DNA of 64,000 nucleotides from Pedobacter hiemivivus (GCF_004331685.1 NZ_SJSM01000005.1:310001-374000); one strand, 5' to 3'; shown: positions 26,268 to 35,496, counted from the stretch's first letter. Notes: generated from the letters alone by a model not told the origin. Program-made: numbers and translations.

Positions 26268-26915
26268 TTAATTCGTTTTCTTCTTAAACAGGTATACCTT
26301 GGATTCTTTGCCCATTAACAGTCTTTCCAGATTTTTTTGATGTGTGACTAAAATGAGTACACAAACACACATACCGTATAAAACTTCAGACTTTATTGAT
26401 GAATGTAATAAGAACACAATGCTCAGTGGGAAGGTAAAACCAGCACATATGGAGCTTAATGATACATATTTTGTAATCAATAATATCGTAATAAATACAA
26501 GAACACAAAGCATTGCTGCGGGGAAGTTAACTGCCAAAATCATTCCAAAAAGTGTAGCCACTCCTTTGCCACCTCTAAAACCAGCAAATATTGGGAACAA
26601 ATGGCCCATAACGGCTGTAACACCTAATGCCAGTTCATAATTAACAAATTGTGCAGAATTTTGTGGCCCGGTAACGGATAGTCCTATAAAATAGGCCAAT
26701 TTGGTTGCGGTGTATCCTTTTGCGATATCTATGGTCATCACGGCAATACCGGCTTTTTTACCCAAAACCCTGAAGGTATTGGTTGCACCAGCATTCCCAC
26801 TTCCATACTCCCTTACATCAACACCATAAAATGCTTGGCCCAACCAAACCGCAGTAGGTATAGAACCAAATAAATAGGCTAAAATAACCGCCGAAATAGA
26901 ATAGATAGAAATCAT
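26268..26915 (-). CDS. plsY: Glycerol-3-phosphate acyltransferase PlsY
   Basis: A 215-aa polytopic membrane protein with five or more hydrophobic segments. The family motifs SGNAGATNTFRVLG and FRGGKGVAT are present. PlsY uses acyl-phosphate to acylate glycerol-3-phosphate, the first step of phospholipid synthesis. Three nucleotides separate it from nadC, so it is co-transcribed. Confidence 0.95.
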   Translation of the reverse strand: MISIYSISAVILAYLFGSIPTAVWLGQAFYGVDVREYGSGNAGATNTFRVLGKKAGIAVMTIDIAKGYTATKLAYFIGLSVTGPQNSAQFVNYELALGVTAVMGHLFPIFAGFRGGKGVATLFGMILAVNFPAAMLCVLVFITILLITKYVSLSSICAGFTFPLSIVFLLHSSIKSEVLYGMCVCVLILVTHQKNLERLLMGKESKVYLFKKKTN

Positions 26916-26918
26916 GAC

Positions 26919-27761
26919 CTAATAGGCTTTTAAACTCATGTCTAAACTCTTAACAGAATGCGTTAATGCACCCATAGATATATAATCTACACCGCAGGCT
27001 GCATATTCTGTTACATTTTCCTCTGTAATACCGCCAGATGCTTCTGTAATATACTGTTTATTGATCTTATTAACTGCTACTTTCAAATTACTGAAACTAA
27101 AGTTATCAAGCATGATCCTGTTTACATGACCGGTTTCAAGTACCTGATCAAGTTCTGAAAGATCTCTTACCTCAATTTCTATTTGCAATTGTTTGCTCTT
27201 TTCCTTTAAATATTGATTGGCTGCATGAATGGCATTAGCAATTCCGCCAGCATAATCAACATGATTGTCTTTGATCAGGATCATATCGTATAAACCAATT
27301 CTATGGTTTACTCCGCCGCCAATACGTACTGCCCACTTTTCCAAATACCTTAAACCTGGTGTAGTTTTGCGCGTATCTAACAATTGAGTATGATAGCCTG
27401 AAAGCATTTTTACAATATGATTGGTCTTGGTTGCAATACCGCTCATGCGCTGCATACAATTTAACACCAAACGTTCTGCAAGCAGAATGGATTGAGAATT
27501 TCCTGAAACGGTTAAAGCAATGTCTCCTACTTTCACTTCAGCACCATCATTAATAAATACTTCTGTAGTCAGGTCTGCATCTACTTGCTTAAAAATTTCG
27601 AGTGCAAGCTCCACTCCAGCGATGATACCTGCTTCTTTAATCAGCAGTTTTGCTTTGCCTTGTGCATTGGCAGGAATGGTAGAAAGGGAGGTATGATCGC
27701 CGTCGCCTAAATCTTCGGCAATAGCATTCTTTATAAATTGGTCTATGACTTGTTTATCCAA
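26919..27761 (-). CDS. nadC: Nicotinate-nucleotide pyrophosphorylase (carboxylating)
   Basis: A 280-aa enzyme converting quinolinate and PRPP to nicotinate mononucleotide in NAD synthesis. Seen: the AEDLGDGDHTS N-terminus, the DTRKTTPGLRYLEK catalytic region, GGGVNHRIGLYDMILIKDNH, and the C-terminal EASGGI phosphate-binding turn. The length is typical. Confidence 0.96.
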   Translation of the reverse strand: MDKQVIDQFIKNAIAEDLGDGDHTSLSTIPANAQGKAKLLIKEAGIIAGVELALEIFKQVDADLTTEVFINDGAEVKVGDIALTVSGNSQSILLAERLVLNCMQRMSGIATKTNHIVKMLSGYHTQLLDTRKTTPGLRYLEKWAVRIGGGVNHRIGLYDMILIKDNHVDYAGGIANAIHAANQYLKEKSKQLQIEIEVRDLSELDQVLETGHVNRIMLDNFSFSNLKVAVNKINKQYITEASGGITEENVTEYAACGVDYISMGALTHSVKSLDMSLKAY

Positions 27762-27797
27762 AATTAATATTTAAACCCAAAAATAGCATTTTTACCA

Positions 27798-28190
27798 TTA
27801 TTTATCAGGCTCTATCCTTAATTCTGTAATAAAAAAAGCATTTGATGATTTTTTTAGGGTGATTGAAACCCTGAATTTCCCATTTTTAGTATGTAGAGAA
27901 AGTATGCCAAACCTGAAATTTGGGTTGGTATTAATGAGGTGTATAACAGATGATTTAATAGGTGGATTTTTAGAAAAAAAGTTTCTTAGGATCTGCTCTG
28001 CCTGAGCTTTAGAGTATACATCTTCATCGTCGATGACGATTAATTCTACAGATGAAGCGAAATTTGCCGCGATCTCTTTTGCATTCCCAGCTTTAAAATG
28101 TGCCGATAGATTATCTATAATATCGCCTTGAAGCGTATAAGAGGGGAATTGAGTAAAAAAAACAAATAAAAAAAGAAGGGGCTTTATCAT
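27798..28190 (-). CDS. DUF4783 exported protein
   Basis: About 130 aa with a signal peptide and a small NTF2-like fold as in DUF4783 (NLSAHFKAGNAKEIAANFASSVELIV; AEQILRNFF). The frame extends to 28220, but ATG 28190 opens directly on the hydrophobic signal segment MIKPLLFLFVFF. A near-consensus -7 box (TACGTTTA on the minus strand) lies between the two candidate starts. The function is unknown. It is first gene of the operon with nadC, plsY and the M48 protease. Confidence 0.75.
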   Translation of the reverse strand: MIKPLLFLFVFFTQFPSYTLQGDIIDNLSAHFKAGNAKEIAANFASSVELIVIDDEDVYSKAQAEQILRNFFSKNPPIKSSVIHLINTNPNFRFGILSLHTKNGKFRVSITLKKSSNAFFITELRIEPDK

Positions 28191-28281
28191 CTCTATATAG
28201 CTAAACGTAGGAGTCAGCATAAATTATGCCATTAATAGATCATAAAAAAGAAATTGGTTCAAAAAAAAGGCACAATAGACT

Positions 28282-28289
28282 TATATTTG
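28282..28289 (+). promoter_or_regulatory. -7 element of gpmI
   Basis: TATATTTG, an exact TAnnTTTG box, 38 nt before ATG 28328. Transcription from it would start inside the longer open frame (28226), which supports the downstream start. Confidence 0.55.
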
Positions 28290-28327
28290 TTAAGTTCAAT
28301 AATACATTAAAACAAAGCGAACCACTA

Positions 28328-29848
28328 ATGAACAATAAAAAAGTAGTACTATTAATTCTTGATGGCTGGGGATATGGAAAACAAGATAGCTCTGATGCAG
28401 CTTATGCAGCCAACACCCCTTTTTTTGATTCTTTAATCCAAAACTACCCAAACTCAAAACTCGAAGCATCTGGTGAAGCAGTAGGTTTACCGGCAGGACA
28501 AATGGGCAACTCTGAAGTTGGCCACATGAATCTTGGAGCTGGTAGAGTTGTATATCAGGAATTGGGAAGGATCAACAAAGCGATCAGCGACAGAACCCTT
28601 CATCAAAACCCAGTACTGCTTGACGCGTTCAATTATGCTAAGGACAATAATAAAGCTGTTCATTTTATTGGATTGACTTCTGATGGTGGAGTTCACGCTC
28701 ACATCAACCACTTAAAAGCTTTATGCGATGCCGCGACTGAGCAAGGCTTAAAAGATGTATTTGTCCATGCTTTTATGGATGGAAGAGATACGGATCCAAA
28801 CTCGGGACTTAATTTCATCAAAGATCTTGACCATCATTTACAAAGTACTTCTGCTAAAATTGCCAGCTTAATTGGCCGTTATTATGCAATGGACAGAGAT
28901 AGCCGCTGGGAAAGAGTTAAACAAGCATACGACTTGCTGACTAAAGGTGTTGGACAAGCGACTAGTGATCCAGTTACAGCGGTTGAACAATCTTACAAAG
29001 ACGGAATAACTGACGAATTTATAAAACCTATAGTAATCACTCAAGCCAACGGCGCACCAGTTGCTACCATACAACCTGGTGATGTGGTTATTTGCTTTAA
29101 CTATAGAACGGATCGTGGTAGAGAGATTACGGCTGTACTTACTCAGAATGATTATCCTGATTTTGGTATGCATAAGCTCCCTCTTTATTATGTAACCATG
29201 ACCACTTACGATGAGAATTTCGACAATGTAAAGGTGATGTTTACAAAAGACGATCTTTCGGAAACCTTGGGTGAAGTACTAGAAAAACACCATAAGAATC
29301 AAATCCGCATTGCAGAAACAGAAAAATACCCACACGTAACTTTCTTCTTCTCTGGCGGCCGCGAGCAGGTATTTGAAAACGAGAAAAGGATTATGATCCC
29401 TTCTCCAAAAGTTGCGACCTACGACTTACAACCAGAAATGAGTGCTGCCGGAATTACGGAAGCCATTTGTAAAGAACTTGAAACCAGATGGCCAGATTTT
29501 GTATGTTTAAACTTTGCTAACCCAGATATGGTTGGACATACAGGCGTTTTTGACGCTGTGGTTAAAGCTGTCGAAACTGCAGATAGCTGTGCGGAGATCG
29601 TAGTAAATAAAGGAATTGAAAACGGCTATTCGTTTATCATCCTTGCCGATCATGGTAATTCCGAATTTATGGTCAACAATGATGGTTCTGTAAACACAGC
29701 TCATACCACTAACCTGGTACCTTGTATTTTAATAGATAAAGACTACACCAGTGTAGCTGATGGTAAACTTGGCGACATCGCTCCTACCATATTAACTATA
29801 ATGGACATTCCTAAACCGGCAATCATGACCGGCAATAGCTTGGTATAA
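28328..29848 (+). CDS. gpmI: 2,3-bisphosphoglycerate-independent phosphoglycerate mutase
   Basis: About 506 aa from ATG 28328, the normal length for iPGM; the frame itself extends upstream to 28226. The start MNNKKVVLLILDGWGYG holds the first metal-binding Asp, and the phosphoserine nucleophile lies in MGNSEVGHMNLGAGR. Later metal ligands sit in DHGNSEFM and AHTTNLVP. It interconverts 3- and 2-phosphoglycerate in glycolysis. Its stop overlaps the next gene by 1 nt. Confidence 0.96.
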   Translation: MNNKKVVLLILDGWGYGKQDSSDAAYAANTPFFDSLIQNYPNSKLEASGEAVGLPAGQMGNSEVGHMNLGAGRVVYQELGRINKAISDRTLHQNPVLLDAFNYAKDNNKAVHFIGLTSDGGVHAHINHLKALCDAATEQGLKDVFVHAFMDGRDTDPNSGLNFIKDLDHHLQSTSAKIASLIGRYYAMDRDSRWERVKQAYDLLTKGVGQATSDPVTAVEQSYKDGITDEFIKPIVITQANGAPVATIQPGDVVICFNYRTDRGREITAVLTQNDYPDFGMHKLPLYYVTMTTYDENFDNVKVMFTKDDLSETLGEVLEKHHKNQIRIAETEKYPHVTFFFSGGREQVFENEKRIMIPSPKVATYDLQPEMSAAGITEAICKELETRWPDFVCLNFANPDMVGHTGVFDAVVKAVETADSCAEIVVNKGIENGYSFIILADHGNSEFMVNNDGSVNTAHTTNLVPCILIDKDYTSVADGKLGDIAPTILTIMDIPKPAIMTGNSLV

Positions 29849-30375
29849 TGAGAAAAACCTTTTGGCTATTGGGTATCGTTTTGACCTTTTACAGCTGTAA
29901 CCCGGCTGTTAAAAGTCAAAATGGTGCTTTGAATTATTTTGATGTTAAAGGTTATTTTGAGAAAGAGGCCTTGCGCCTTAACAAGAGTAATCCTTTGCTA
30001 ACGAAAACTGTTGAGGTGAATGGTGCTACTGAAACCAAGAAAATCCATGTTCCAGACTGGGCTAAGGAACTATCTATCTTTTCTGACTCAGAAATCAACA
30101 GAAATGCATGGAAAGGTTTGTTTAGCACAGATAAAACCAACGCACAGGAGCTTTATACTTCGGACAATAAAAAAGTACCAGTAAAGGAAGTATTGATCAC
30201 CAAAAAAGATGGTCATATATTTGGTATCCGAATCCTGGTAAAAAACAGCAATATGCTTTATAGTTCTGCGGACACGCTTTCTTATTATCCTGACAGTCTG
30301 TATCGGATCAATAAAAAGCAGCATATTAAACTGATGGCTGAAAAGAATTACAGTGTTACCGGAAGGTTTAAATAA
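29848..30375 (+). CDS. Lipoprotein of unknown function
   Basis: A 175-aa protein with lipobox FYSC (Cys17). The mature part is hydrophilic with a probable beta-rich domain (KKVPVKEVLITKKDGHIFGIRILVKN; LYRINKKQHIKL). It is translationally coupled to gpmI through TAATG and ends at a terminator. The domain recalls small Bacteroidota lipoproteins of unassigned family; no function can be given. Confidence 0.75.
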   Translation: MRKTFWLLGIVLTFYSCNPAVKSQNGALNYFDVKGYFEKEALRLNKSNPLLTKTVEVNGATETKKIHVPDWAKELSIFSDSEINRNAWKGLFSTDKTNAQELYTSDNKKVPVKEVLITKKDGHIFGIRILVKNSNMLYSSADTLSYYPDSLYRINKKQHIKLMAEKNYSVTGRFK

Positions 30376-30407
30376 AAAAAGGATGTTCAAATGAACATCC
30401 TTTTTTT
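30374..30407. terminator. Bidirectional intrinsic terminator
   Basis: GGATGTTCA (30381-30389) pairs with TGAACATCC (30392-30400), flanked by an A-run and a T-run. It begins at the stop codon of the lipoprotein gene. Confidence 0.9.
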
Positions 30408-30416
30408 ATTTGCACT

Positions 30417-30503
30417 GTCGTCATTCTGAATTTATTTCAGAATCACTCAAGAGAAAGGTGGCTTTGCAGGTGCGAGATTCTGAAATAAATTCAGAATGAC
30501 GAC
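30417..30503. repeat. 28-bp perfect inverted repeat element
   Basis: Arms 30417-30444 and 30476-30503 are exact reverse complements, with a 31-nt spacer. Each arm also has an internal palindrome (ATTCTGAA, 5 nt, TTCAGAAT). A solo arm occurs at 42895-42921. It looks like a dispersed intergenic REP-like element between convergent genes. Confidence 0.9.
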
Positions 30504-30547
30504 CGCTTTATAATACAGACTCTGTTTCACTTGCTTTAAAAGCCAGT

Positions 30548-31174
30548 TTATTTCAAACTGGTAACTTGTGCTTTAACATAATCAATCAACGAAAGAATAT
30601 CTTTTCGTTGTGGCTGAACTAGCAAAACCTTCTGAAAATCGGCTACAGAATTATTAAATAAAGCTACACACCCTGCCTTTTCCGCTTTGGTTTTAATTTT
30701 ATAAGATTTATAAATCGCGTAATCTTTATAAGCCAATGCCCTATTTTGTAGCAATTGAGCATCTTCTTCCCCATTGATTTCTATTGCTTTTGTGAAATCT
30801 TTAATGGCAGCCTGATAAAAACTCTCACGCATATTGTTTAATGATTCCTTAGGATCATTTGCAACATTTTGTCTAGCCTTACCACGGTAATAATAGGCAG
30901 AATAATCTGAAGGTTTTACAGTAATCAAACGACTGTAAGTATCTATAGAATTTTCAAAATCGCCACACTGAAAATAAGAATACCCCAACATTTTCAACAC
31001 GTTAGCGTTATTAGGATTTTTTGTATCTGCCTTTTCAAGCTGATTCACAGCGCCTTTATAATCACCCTTCATCATGGCCTGCATGCCCAATTTATCATAG
31101 CCACTATTTTGTGCGAATGTAGTGGTTGCAGAAAAAACAAATAACAATAAGACTGTTTGCTTGAAGTAGTTCAT
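30548..31174 (-). CDS. Exported tetratricopeptide repeat protein
   Basis: A 208-aa protein with a signal peptide (cleavage near TTFAQ, residue 22) followed by several TPR units (GMQAMMKGDYKGAVNQLEKAD; NVLKMLGYSYFQCGDFENSIDTYSRL; AAIKDFTKAIEINGEE). Probably a periplasmic scaffold; partner unknown. It stands alone, converging on the gpmI operon across the inverted-repeat element. Confidence 0.85.
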   Translation of the reverse strand: MNYFKQTVLLLFVFSATTTFAQNSGYDKLGMQAMMKGDYKGAVNQLEKADTKNPNNANVLKMLGYSYFQCGDFENSIDTYSRLITVKPSDYSAYYYRGKARQNVANDPKESLNNMRESFYQAAIKDFTKAIEINGEEDAQLLQNRALAYKDYAIYKSYKIKTKAEKAGCVALFNNSVADFQKVLLVQPQRKDILSLIDYVKAQVTSLK

Positions 31175-31337
31175 TAACTTTTATTTAAAAATAAATATAT
31201 TTAAAAGGTTAGATATAGACAACTATCATACCATTTGCAAATATCTAACTTAAACGCTAAATAATTCAAATTATGATTTAATAATTAATTATTATTGAGG
31301 CATGACTTTTTAACAGGGAATTGCTGCAAATTTCATT

Positions 31338-31354
31338 TTGGCACAGGAGTTGAA
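31338..31354 (+). promoter_or_regulatory. Sigma-54-like promoter upstream of lon
   Basis: TTGGCAC (31338-31344), 5 nt, then TTGAA (31350-31354). This matches the -24/-12 pattern TGGCAC-N5-TTGC with correct spacing; only the C of the -12 GC is replaced by A. Predicted start of transcription is near 31365. No rpoN gene or enhancer-binding protein lies in the window. Confidence 0.45.
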
Positions 31355-31386
31355 ATTATCCCAGTATCACACAATTAATAATTTTT

Positions 31387-31413
31387 AAACGACATGCTGT
31401 CAGATTGTCGTTT
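31387..31413 (+). promoter_or_regulatory. Hairpin in the lon leader
   Basis: AAACGACA (31387-31394) pairs with TGTCGTTT (31406-31413), followed by T-rich sequence. A competing smaller pairing GACA-TGC-TGTC (31391-31401) overlaps it. It lies 23 nt before ATG 31436 and could be an operator or an attenuator. Confidence 0.4.
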
Positions 31414-31435
31414 TTATTTAAGAAAGACTTATTTA

Positions 31436-33913
31436 ATGAGTAAACGAGATCAATTCGATTTTAGCAACGCACTTCCTATCATAAATGAAGATACTGAATT
31501 CTTTCCTTTGATGTCTCAACAAGATGAAGATGAGATGAATAACGAAGATACTCCAGAGATCTTACCCATTCTTCCACTTAGGAATACTGTACTTTTCCCA
31601 GGTGTGGTGATCCCTATTACCGTAGGAAGAGATAAATCTATAAAACTAATCAAAGAGGCCTATAAGGGCGACAGGATCATTGGCGTGGTTTCACAACGCG
31701 ATGTTTCTATCGAGGATCCTACATTTGAGGAATTAAATCCTGTAGGTACGGTAGCTCATATCATTAAAATGCTGCAAATGCCTGATGGCAACACTACGGT
31801 AATTATACAGGGCAAGCAACGCTTCCGTTTATTGGAAGAGGTGCAGTCTGAGCCGTATATTAAGGTAACTATCAGCAAATTTGAGGAATCCAAGTTTAAA
31901 GCCGATAAGGAATTTAAAGCCCTGGTAGCCTCTATTAAGGAAATGTCTAGCCAGATTATCCAGCTGTCACCAAATATTCCAAGTGAAGCAGGTATTGCGC
32001 TTAAGAACATAGAAAGCACTTCTTTCCTGATCAACTTCATCTCTTCAAACATGAATGCAGATGTTGCTGACAAGCAAAAGATGCTGGAAATGACAAACTT
32101 GCGTGAACGTGCAATGATGGCCATGGAATTGTTGACGCTTGAACTACAAATGCTTGAATTGAAGAATCAAATTCAGAGTAAAGTACGTGTAGATCTTGAC
32201 AAACAACAAAGAGATTATTTCTTAAACCAGCAGCTAAAAACTATACAGGAAGAATTGGGTGGCAACTCATCAGATCTGGAGTATGAGGCGTTAGAAAACC
32301 GTGCAAAAAAGAAAAAATGGGAACCTCAGGTTGCTACACACTTTAATAAAGAACTAGAGAAATTGGGTCGCATGAACCCTGCTGCACCTGATTATTCGGT
32401 ACAGATCAACTATCTGGAACTTTTACTAGACTTGCCTTGGAATGATTTTACCAAAGACAATTTCGACTTAAAACGCGCACAGCGTGTACTTGATAAAGAT
32501 CATTTTGGACTAGAAAAAGTAAAGCAGCGTATTATTGAGTATTTAGCTGTGCTAAAACTTAAACGCGATATGAAAGCCCCTATCCTTTGTTTGGTAGGTC
32601 CTCCGGGGGTTGGTAAAACCTCTCTTGGAAAATCAATTGCCAAAGCGCTAAACCGTAAATACGTACGTATGGCTTTAGGCGGCATAAGAGATGAGGCTGA
32701 AATCCGTGGTCATAGAAAAACTTATATAGGTGCTATGCCTGGTCGTATCATTCAATCTATTAAAAAAGCAGGTGCTGCCAATCCAGTTTTTGTACTCGAT
32801 GAGATTGATAAAGTAGGATCAGACTTTAGGGGCGACCCTTCTTCAGCTTTGCTGGAAGTATTGGATCCTGAGCAAAATAGTGCATTTAATGATCATTATG
32901 TAGAAGCAGATTATGACCTGTCTCACGTGTTGTTTATTGCCACTGCCAACTCACTAAGCTCTATTCAACCGGCCTTGTTAGACCGAATGGAGATTATTGA
33001 AGTAAATGGATATACCATTGAAGAAAAGATAGAGATTGCTAAAAAATACCTTTTACCTAAGCAAAAGGATATACATGGCATAAAAAACAAGGATATCGCT
33101 TTAAAAGGCGCATTAATTGAAAAAGTGATTGAGGATTATACCAGGGAATCTGGAGTACGTGGATTGGAGAAAAAGATCGGGTCACTGGTAAGAGGTGTAG
33201 CTACTAAAATTGCTATGGAAGAAACCTATGACCCAAACTTGACTAATGATGACGTAGAGCGCATTTTAGGGGCTCCCATATACGACAAAGACCTATACGA
33301 AGGCAATGAAGTTGCTGGTGTGGTAACTGGCTTAGCCTGGACATCTGTAGGTGGTGATATTCTATTTATTGAGGCTAGCTTAAGTCCGGGTAAAGGAAAA
33401 CTAACCCTGACAGGAAACCTGGGTGAGGTGATGAAAGAGTCTGCAGTTATTGCGCTTGCTTATTTACGCGCTCATGCTGAGCTTTTTGGTATTGAATACG
33501 CCTTGTTTGACCAATTTGATGTACACGTTCACGTTCCTGCTGGTGCTACTCCTAAAGATGGCCCTTCGGCAGGTATAACTATGCTTACTGCCCTAACATC
33601 AGCCTTTACACAACGTAAAGTAAAATCTAACCTGGCCATGACTGGCGAGATTACGCTTAGAGGTAAGGTATTACCTGTGGGCGGTATCAAAGAAAAAATA
33701 CTTGCTGCTAAGCGTGCTAACATAAAAGACATCATTTTATGTAAATCAAACAGGAAGGATATTCTAGAGATCAAAGAAAGCTATATCAAAGACCTTCGTT
33801 TCCATTACGTTTCTGAAATGAAAGAGGTGATTGATCTTGCTTTGACTAAAGAAAAGGTAAAAAACCCACAAAATCTGACGGTTAGAACTGCCCTTCCTAA
33901 GAGCAGCGAATAG
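31436..33913 (+). CDS. lon: ATP-dependent protease Lon
   Basis: About 825 aa from ATG 31436; the frame extends to 31394, but the extra residues would run through the leader hairpin. The N-terminal substrate-binding LAN domain starts at ILPILPLRNTVLFPG. The AAA module has the Walker A GPPGVGKTS and Walker B FVLDEIDK. The protease domain has the catalytic Ser in KDGPSAGIT and the Lys in LPVGGIKEK. Lon degrades misfolded and regulatory proteins in the cytoplasm. A terminator follows. Confidence 0.97.
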   Translation: MSKRDQFDFSNALPIINEDTEFFPLMSQQDEDEMNNEDTPEILPILPLRNTVLFPGVVIPITVGRDKSIKLIKEAYKGDRIIGVVSQRDVSIEDPTFEELNPVGTVAHIIKMLQMPDGNTTVIIQGKQRFRLLEEVQSEPYIKVTISKFEESKFKADKEFKALVASIKEMSSQIIQLSPNIPSEAGIALKNIESTSFLINFISSNMNADVADKQKMLEMTNLRERAMMAMELLTLELQMLELKNQIQSKVRVDLDKQQRDYFLNQQLKTIQEELGGNSSDLEYEALENRAKKKKWEPQVATHFNKELEKLGRMNPAAPDYSVQINYLELLLDLPWNDFTKDNFDLKRAQRVLDKDHFGLEKVKQRIIEYLAVLKLKRDMKAPILCLVGPPGVGKTSLGKSIAKALNRKYVRMALGGIRDEAEIRGHRKTYIGAMPGRIIQSIKKAGAANPVFVLDEIDKVGSDFRGDPSSALLEVLDPEQNSAFNDHYVEADYDLSHVLFIATANSLSSIQPALLDRMEIIEVNGYTIEEKIEIAKKYLLPKQKDIHGIKNKDIALKGALIEKVIEDYTRESGVRGLEKKIGSLVRGVATKIAMEETYDPNLTNDDVERILGAPIYDKDLYEGNEVAGVVTGLAWTSVGGDILFIEASLSPGKGKLTLTGNLGEVMKESAVIALAYLRAHAELFGIEYALFDQFDVHVHVPAGATPKDGPSAGITMLTALTSAFTQRKVKSNLAMTGEITLRGKVLPVGGIKEKILAAKRANIKDIILCKSNRKDILEIKESYIKDLRFHYVSEMKEVIDLALTKEKVKNPQNLTVRTALPKSSE

Positions 33914-33940
33914 CTTAATCAGCAGGGAAAAACTATATCT

Positions 33941-33971
33941 AAAAAGCGTTCAGAAATTCTGAACGCTTTTT
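33941..33971. terminator. Intrinsic terminator after lon
   Basis: AAAAAGCGTTCAGAA (33941-33955) pairs with TTCTGAACGCTTTTT (33957-33971); the innermost pairs open to give the loop. The T-run faces the plus strand. Confidence 0.9.
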
Positions 33972-34038
33972 CTTTTAAAACTAATGCCAAATCTGATAAC
34001 TTTACAGCATAACCAGCAACCGAATAACGAAACAACGG

Positions 34039-34989
34039 ATGAAAAAACTACTCCTTGCCCTGACCACCATTTCCCTATTGAGTATCAATTCTTATGGGCA
34101 GACTTATAAAAACGAATTTGGATTCCGCAGCGACAATGATTCCTACCTTGCTCAGGGCTCCGATCGTTATTACACCAATGGTTTATTTATACATTATAGA
34201 AGGGCACTGGATCAACAAACCTTAAAAGTAGGATTAGAAAAAAAGATTTACGAAATTACTGCGGGGCAAGAAATATACAACCCATACTCTGGCTCCGCGC
34301 CAGACCCGGCCAGACAGGACCGTCCATTCGCAGGTTACTTATATGCTGGTGGAGCGTTGAGCTGGTTTCATACCAATGAGCGCATTTTAAAAGTTAGTGC
34401 GGAAATAGGTGCCACTGGTCCTAATTCTCTTGCCGAAGACGGACAGGAATTACTACATAACACCGTTGGCTTTTATGAGCTTGGCGGTTGGGAATACCAA
34501 ATCAAAAATGCGGTAACCTTAAACCTTTCTGCTCAGTATACCAGGTTGCTACATCGTTCATCAAACAAGGCAACAGATTTTTCTTTTGAGGGATATGCCA
34601 ATGCAGGAACTACATTTAGTGGTGCTGGTGCCGGTATTTTATTCAGAGCAGGTGGACTTAACCAGCTTTTCAACTCTGCCTATACCAATGCGGTAATTGG
34701 CAACAATCCAAAAACCAAAGCGCTGGTAAAAAGAGAGGTCTTCTTTTATGCTAAGCCACAGTTAAACTTTGTTGCTTACGATGCCACTATTCAAGGCAGT
34801 ATGTTCAACAACAATGATCCGGTTACTTTTGGTGTTAAACCTATTGTATTTGCCCAACAAGTTGGCTTCAACTACAGTTCTCAACGGTTTACTGTCGACT
34901 TTGGGATGATCTTTAAAACTAAAGAAGTAAAGAGTACAGCTAAAGCACATCAATACGGCTCAATCAGCATGTTTTATCGCTTTAATTGA
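34039..34989 (+). CDS. LpxR family lipid A deacylase
   Basis: A 316-aa protein with a signal peptide (cleavage near SYGQ) and a beta-barrel of LpxR type. The N-terminal strand GFRSDNDSYLAQGSDRYYTNGLFIHYRR holds the Asn/Asp and Asp-x-x-Tyr-Thr-Asn-Gly residues conserved in the family. LpxR removes the 3'-acyloxyacyl chain of lipid A in the outer membrane. A terminal Phe-Asn differs slightly from the usual aromatic end but fits an outer-membrane protein. It is monocistronic. A near -7 box (TAACTTTA) lies at 33997. Confidence 0.82.
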   Translation: MKKLLLALTTISLLSINSYGQTYKNEFGFRSDNDSYLAQGSDRYYTNGLFIHYRRALDQQTLKVGLEKKIYEITAGQEIYNPYSGSAPDPARQDRPFAGYLYAGGALSWFHTNERILKVSAEIGATGPNSLAEDGQELLHNTVGFYELGGWEYQIKNAVTLNLSAQYTRLLHRSSNKATDFSFEGYANAGTTFSGAGAGILFRAGGLNQLFNSAYTNAVIGNNPKTKALVKREVFFYAKPQLNFVAYDATIQGSMFNNNDPVTFGVKPIVFAQQVGFNYSSQRFTVDFGMIFKTKEVKSTAKAHQYGSISMFYRFN

Positions 34990-35011
34990 TCCCGTTTAGC
35001 CAATGCTAATT

Positions 35012-35422
35012 TTAATCTAACTGAGGCCGTTTTCTAGATACTTTTTTAGTGGATGTGGATTGTTTGTTTTCCAGCCTTTTCCTGATCACAGCTTTAGGGA
35101 TTTTGGTAGGCTTTCTCTTTTTCTGTACGTGTAATCCGGCTTTAAGTAAGATGAGCAATTTCGCAATCGTCTTTTCCTTGTTTAAAAGCTGACTTCGATC
35201 TTCTTGCGACACCACATGGATATTACCCTCCTGATCCATACGTCCTTCCAATCTTTCTGTTAGCAATAGGCGCTCTTCGTCTGTAAAAAAGGATGCTTCG
35301 GCTATGTTGAAGATCAGTTCTACTTTACTGGAAACCTTGTTAACGTTTTGTCCGCCTTTACCCCCACTACGTGAAGTTTTGAATGTAACTGTCTTTAATA
35401 TATCTTCTCTGCTGGGTAACAT
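35012..35422 (-). CDS. arfB: Alternative ribosome-rescue factor ArfB (peptidyl-tRNA hydrolase)
   Basis: A 136-aa protein with the release-factor GGQ loop (SGGKGGQNVNKVSSKVEL) followed by a basic C-terminal tail (KKRKPTKIPKAVIRKR) that enters the mRNA channel in ArfB/YaeJ. It rescues stalled ribosomes lacking a stop codon. The length is typical. It converges on the LpxR-like gene with a 22-nt gap. Confidence 0.93.
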   Translation of the reverse strand: MLPSREDILKTVTFKTSRSGGKGGQNVNKVSSKVELIFNIAEASFFTDEERLLLTERLEGRMDQEGNIHVVSQEDRSQLLNKEKTIAKLLILLKAGLHVQKKRKPTKIPKAVIRKRLENKQSTSTKKVSRKRPQLD

Positions 35423-35488
35423 GCTGCAAACATAAACATATGTTTAGGATTTAATAAAAATTTCATACTAAACAATTCTCCAAAATAT

Positions 35489-35496
35489 TAACTTTG
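35489..35496 (+). promoter_or_regulatory. -7 element of cmk
   Basis: TAACTTTG, an exact TAnnTTTG box, 7 nt before ATG 35504. It suggests a near-leaderless mRNA. No good -33 TTTG is seen at 19 nt. Confidence 0.5.

Noticed and set aside
30417..30503. Inverted repeat considered as the ends of an insertion sequence
   Set aside because: Only 31 nt lie between the arms, with no transposase and no target duplication visible.
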